Of a DNA stretch of 64,000 nucleotides, positions 60,331-64,000 are shown one piece after another. This DNA is from Amoeboaphelidium protococcarum (Eukaryota; Aphelidiomycota; Aphelidea), in NCBI GenBank assembly GCA_023515745.1, contig JALECJ010000258.1:183501-247500 (forward strand), given 5' to 3'. The notes under the pieces are model-generated. The model did no database searches. It worked only from the letters and a program-made list of their open reading frames with translations, and was not told the DNA's origin. Position numbers and translations under genes: made by a program. Each line of letters opens with the position of its first letter. Within the stretch, counting starts at the first letter, position 1.

Positions 60331-62879
60331 ACCGTTCTGATGACTCCATCGTCTGCTGTATGATCAATATCAAGCATTATAGCTTCACAATAAGCATTGT
60401 TATCCATCAGATCACTAAGCGGCAGAGCCGTTCGCGTTACCTCTACGTGGTTGATGACAATGATTAAGTAGAACTTGAACTAAGGCGAGCAGCTGTGCCT
60501 CAATGTCAGATTTTTAACCAGGTGGAGAGCTTCAGTTTTAAGCAGACTAGTAAATAGAGAGCACTATCTACGTACTAAATCAGGAACTGATTCGCGATGC
60601 ATATGCTGTCGCTAATGTATTCAGCAAGATTCCAACATCAATGTTTTTTAGCAAACGCCTTGAATACAACAAAAGCAGTGCAGATTAAACATTACGGTAT
60701 GTGGAACTTAGACTAGCCAGACTGATTACCATTCATTCTCAACTTGATGGCGTGTACAGAGCAAAATATCACCGGCTGATTACAATACGATTCAATTAAA
60801 TTACGCGGCAAGAGATTCACAGGAACCGCCGTGTAAACTGCATGCTACTGTAAAATCAACTAATTAGATCCATTAGCTAATAGCTTACAATAAATAACAG
60901 GAATAGAGCAGAGCATTCAAAGAGCTGATCGATCAGTGCTTCATTGGCGAAGATTGTCGATACAAGCATACTTCTCAAACTGAATCACAATGGCCATAGA
61001 TAACTCTAATGATGCGCTTTAGTACTCACAAGATAGCCGGATATAAGGATGAAACTCTGCAGTATGCTGTAGTAATACCTTCAGCTTCAACCGCTGTTAA
61101 GTAGATTTTCCAATACTGGGGGAAAAAAGAGTGTATTAGATTATACTAAGCCAACTTGCAGTTCCCAGAAGGTCAAACTACGCGCCTAACTTAACAGCAA
61201 AGAGACTACACGTCCCATAGATACTGATGCAAATACCAAAGCAGAGCCATATTTTCCCTGATCATCAACGGCGTTTATTTCAGCGCTTGTAGGTAGTTGT
61301 AGAGTTTAAGAACAGCGACCAAGAGAATATGTAGACGTGCAGAGAAGATTATTATATAAATGATATCAACGATAATGAAGCCTATAATCTGCCCACATGT
61401 ACCTAGCCCGCTATTCATTGAATCAGGTAGACCGCTTATAATAGCTTAGCTCTGAACAGGGCGGAATGATCAGACAATATATATAAGAAAGTCTGAGGCT
61501 AAGGTACAAGATTAAAGGCTTACAGCAGATGCGCAAAGCTACAAGCACACTCTAAGATCCTGTTACTCATGTTCAAATGCATCAGGCCCAAAGAATACCT
61601 GATAACTGAATAAAAAAATTAGAAAAACGCGTAAACTAAAATGATTAGTGCAAGTGGCCAAGAAAATCTGTAAAATATGCGGTATTTTAGCGCGTACTCA
61701 ATCGTTGGATATTAATTTTCGTGGCCGGAGATTTAAACTACTTTCGTGTATCAAGGAGTTGGATTAATCAGATCACAATCGCTACATTGTTTCTAGACTT
61801 TTGTGAAAATCCGGAAGATCAATGTGAGGCGCAGCCGACATCAGTGGCGTTTAAGAGTGGCTAACATCGCGAACCAATTTTGTGGTGAATGGAAACAAAT
61901 CAAAAAGAAGAAAAGAAGAAATCAACATCTGGCATTTTGGAATTGCAAATCAATCTGCGATGAAAAGTGGCTGCTTGTGAAATCTGAATTTCCTGTTTTG
62001 GATTAAACTGCTGCAAAGATGGCGTCTGATGTGGCGTTTGGTTTCAGAATGAATTTCTCTCTGGGAATGATTAATGAAAGTAAAGTCTCATCTTACTGTC
62101 ATCTGCGAAGCGGCGTTTCCTCCACAGAGCTGCTAGTGAATTTGGTGGACGCCTGTTGTGACTTGGTTGTATTTCAATTAGAATTACAGACAAGATCATG
62201 CTGGTGTATTAATCAATTCGTTAGCATCTCATGTCTAGTTTCCATCAGAGTTGAAAAGCTGCTGATCACTCACGGTCTGATGAGGTAGTCGTAGTAATCG
62301 TATGCATTGCAAAGCCATCGCGTAACTTGCTTACCGGTTTAGTGATCGACTGCTTTCAACTTTAATAGATTCTAGCGTCTATCAGACGAAAGTCTTGATT
62401 ATTGCCATTCTGTGCAATGAAGATTAGTGACGCGCTATTGCATCATGAGTCTACATTGAAGTTTGGTGATATTAAATTGTAATCTTTCACTAAAATGATT
62501 GATTATAGAGTTGTATTTGTGTACGGAAAGCTTTTGGCTAGAAGTCACCATTACACTAATAGTACTACATCAAAGGAATTATTCACCTGTTCACGCAGTG
62601 TACGAATAGCTCTCGTGATTAGTACATGATGGGGGGCGCGACTCGATTGAAACTCTTCAATCTTGTCACGATTTCCCATTAACAGCAGACTTGGCATGAG
62701 AGTTCAACATCGTGACTGCACAGTAGTTCAGTTATGGTGGCATCTGAGTAGGAGCTTACCAGCTCTAATCGGTGCACAGCAATACTAATCTTGCGACATT
62801 ATGTCGCGTTCCGTTGCGTTCACTGTTTCTTTATGTTAATGCATATGACATGGAAACGTTGACGGATACCAAAGATAGT
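60331..62879. other. rDNA intergenic spacer / external transcribed spacer, no gene
   Basis: 2.5 kb of AT-rich sequence between the 188-bp repeats and the 18S gene. It should contain the RNA polymerase I promoter and 5' ETS; I cannot place either. Open frames here (for example 61803-62006) have no protein-like pattern. Confidence 0.55.
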
Positions 62880-63806
62880 TACCTGGTTGATTCTGCCAGT
62901 AGTCATACGCTCACATAAAAGATTAAGCCATGCAAGTGCCAGTACAAATGACTCTGTACAGTGAAACTGCGAATGGCTCATTAAATCAGTTATAGTTTAC
63001 TTGATAGTCTCTTACTACTTGGATAACCGTGGTAATTCTAGAGCTAATACATGCATAAATGCCCGACTTCTGGAAGGGCTGTTGTTATTAGATTAAAACC
63101 AATGGTGGCAACACCTCACTTGGTGATTCATAGTAACTCTCGAATCGCATGTCCTCGCGACGGCGATGTATCATTCAAATTTCTGCCCTATCAACTTGAT
63201 TGTAGTTTATTGGACTACAATGGTTATAACGGGTAACGGGGAATAAGGGTTCGATTCCGGAGAAGGAGCCTGAGAAACGGCTCCTACATCCAAGGAAGGC
63301 AGCAGGCGCGCAAATTACCCAATGCCGACTCGGCGAGGTAGTGACAATACATAACGATACAGGGCCTTCGTGGTCCTGTAATTGGAATGAGTACAATCTA
63401 AATCTCTTAACGAGGAACAATTGGAGGGCAAGCTTGGTGCCAGCAGCCGCGGTAATTCCAACTCCAATAGCGTATATTAAAGTTGTTGCGTTAGAAACGC
63501 GCGTAGTTGAATTTGGGCACAGACTGGCTGTCCGCTTAACGGCGTGCACGGCCAGGTTGTGTCGAACTTCCTGCCAATCTGGTCTTCTCTTCACCGAGTG
63601 GGCCAGAGCGACAGGACTTTTACTTTGAAAAAATTAGAGTGTTTAAAGCAGGCGTTCGCTTGAATACATTAGCATGGAATAATAGAATAGGACTTTGGTT
63701 CTATTTTGTTGGTTTCTAGGACCGAGGTAATGATTAATAGGGACAGTCGGGGGCATTAGTATTTCAGAGTCAGAGGTGAAATTCTTGGATTTCTGAAAGA
63801 CTAACT

Positions 63807-63841
<35 letters not shown>

Positions 63842-64000
63842 CCAAGCACGAAAGTCAGGGGATCAAAAATGATTAGATACCGTTGTAGTCTTGACCATAA
63901 ACTATGCCGACTCGGGATTGGTGGAACGTAATTATACGCGTCCATCAGCACCGTACGAGATATCAAAGTGTTTGGGTTACGGGGGGAGTACATTCGCAAG
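62880..64000 (+). rRNA. 18S small-subunit rRNA gene (5' two thirds; continues past window)
   Basis: Begins acctggttgattctgccagt (universal eukaryotic 5' end ACCTGGTTGATCCTGCCAGT, one change) and contains aagattaagccatgcaagtg, the 515 region gtgccagcagccgcggtaa at 63437, attagataccgttgtagtc and ggggggagtacattcgcaag at the window end. The V4 region (about 63500-63620) is compact. The strand is plus, so the rDNA unit reads away from the Rictor gene. Frames on either strand inside it are artefacts. Confidence 0.97.

Noticed and set aside
61803-62288. Two short plus frames before the 18S gene.
   Set aside because: They lie in the rDNA spacer and show no recognisable pattern.
63175-63628. Frames on both strands inside the 18S gene.
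   Set aside because: The sequence is rRNA with universally conserved blocks.
1-64000. Bacterial or phage origin, CRISPR arrays, operons.
   Set aside because: Spliceosomal introns, nuclear-type genes and 18S rRNA show a eukaryotic nuclear sequence; no CRISPR-like spaced repeats were seen.
1-64000. Ciliate macronuclear DNA, suggested by the genetic code.
   Set aside because: No telomeric ends, and the set Fzo1, ERMES-type SMP, FEX, Erj5, Cmc4 and Crypton is fungus/opisthokont-like; the code alone is not decisive.

Overview
This is nuclear DNA of a eukaryote that reads TAA and TAG as glutamine and uses TGA as its only stop codon. The evidence is direct: reading frames through recognisable conserved proteins (DNA polymerase delta, histidyl-tRNA synthetase, Rictor, IFT172, mitofusin and others) stay open only if TAA/TAG are sense, these codons fall where the families carry Gln, and every gene delimited here ends in TGA. 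Introns are rare, 49-78 nt, start with GT and, in all ten cases I could delimit with some confidence, end in GTAG. Gene content includes an ERMES/Mmm1-type SMP protein, a fungal-style mitofusin (Fzo1), a two-domain fluoride exporter, an Erj5-type J protein, Cmc4, Rictor and a Crypton recombinase. That is opisthokont and fungus-like rather than ciliate, although the code is the one best known from ciliates. IFT172 implies that a cilium or its remnant machinery is retained. A zoosporic relative of fungi (for example an aphelid-type lineage) is my inference; the 18S rRNA gene at the right end could settle it.

Layout. 1-11.6 kb is an accessory region: two near-identical copies of a receptor-like protein kinase gene (3-1916, truncated by the window edge, and about 8082-11162) lie about 9.2 kb apart. 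Between them are a 5'-truncated non-LTR retrotransposon fragment (about 2321-3034) and an intact Crypton-type tyrosine recombinase gene (4559-6160, minus). From 11.9 to 58.9 kb is a dense housekeeping region: double-PH protein, Fzo1, Nuf2, HisRS, Cmc4, Erj5-like J protein, a small GPI-like secreted protein, FEX, an intersectin-like SH3-DH-PH-C2 RhoGEF, a ubiquitin-like protein, ITPK1, an unknown Ser-rich protein, a YEATS/TAF14-like protein, a His-rich membrane protein, a coiled-coil protein, COX10, a YTH-domain protein, IFT172, DNA polymerase delta, a CLC channel, an SMP-domain protein with a probable START-like C-terminal part, and Rictor. From about 59 kb the sequence becomes rDNA spacer, with degenerate repeats of about 188 bp (59.2-60.3 kb), and leads into the 18S rRNA gene (from about 62880, plus strand, running off the window).

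Most neighbours are unrelated single genes with short intergenic gaps; divergent pairs (FZO1/NUF2, COX10/YTH, IFT172/POL3) share promoters of 200-620 bp. Functional themes recur: mitochondrial biology (Fzo1, SMP/ERMES-like, COX10, Cmc4), membrane and phosphoinositide signalling (PH proteins, RhoGEF, ITPK1, Rictor/TORC2), and chromosome duplication and segregation (Pol delta, Nuf2), the last two carrying an identical E2F/SBF-like TTTCGCG motif upstream.
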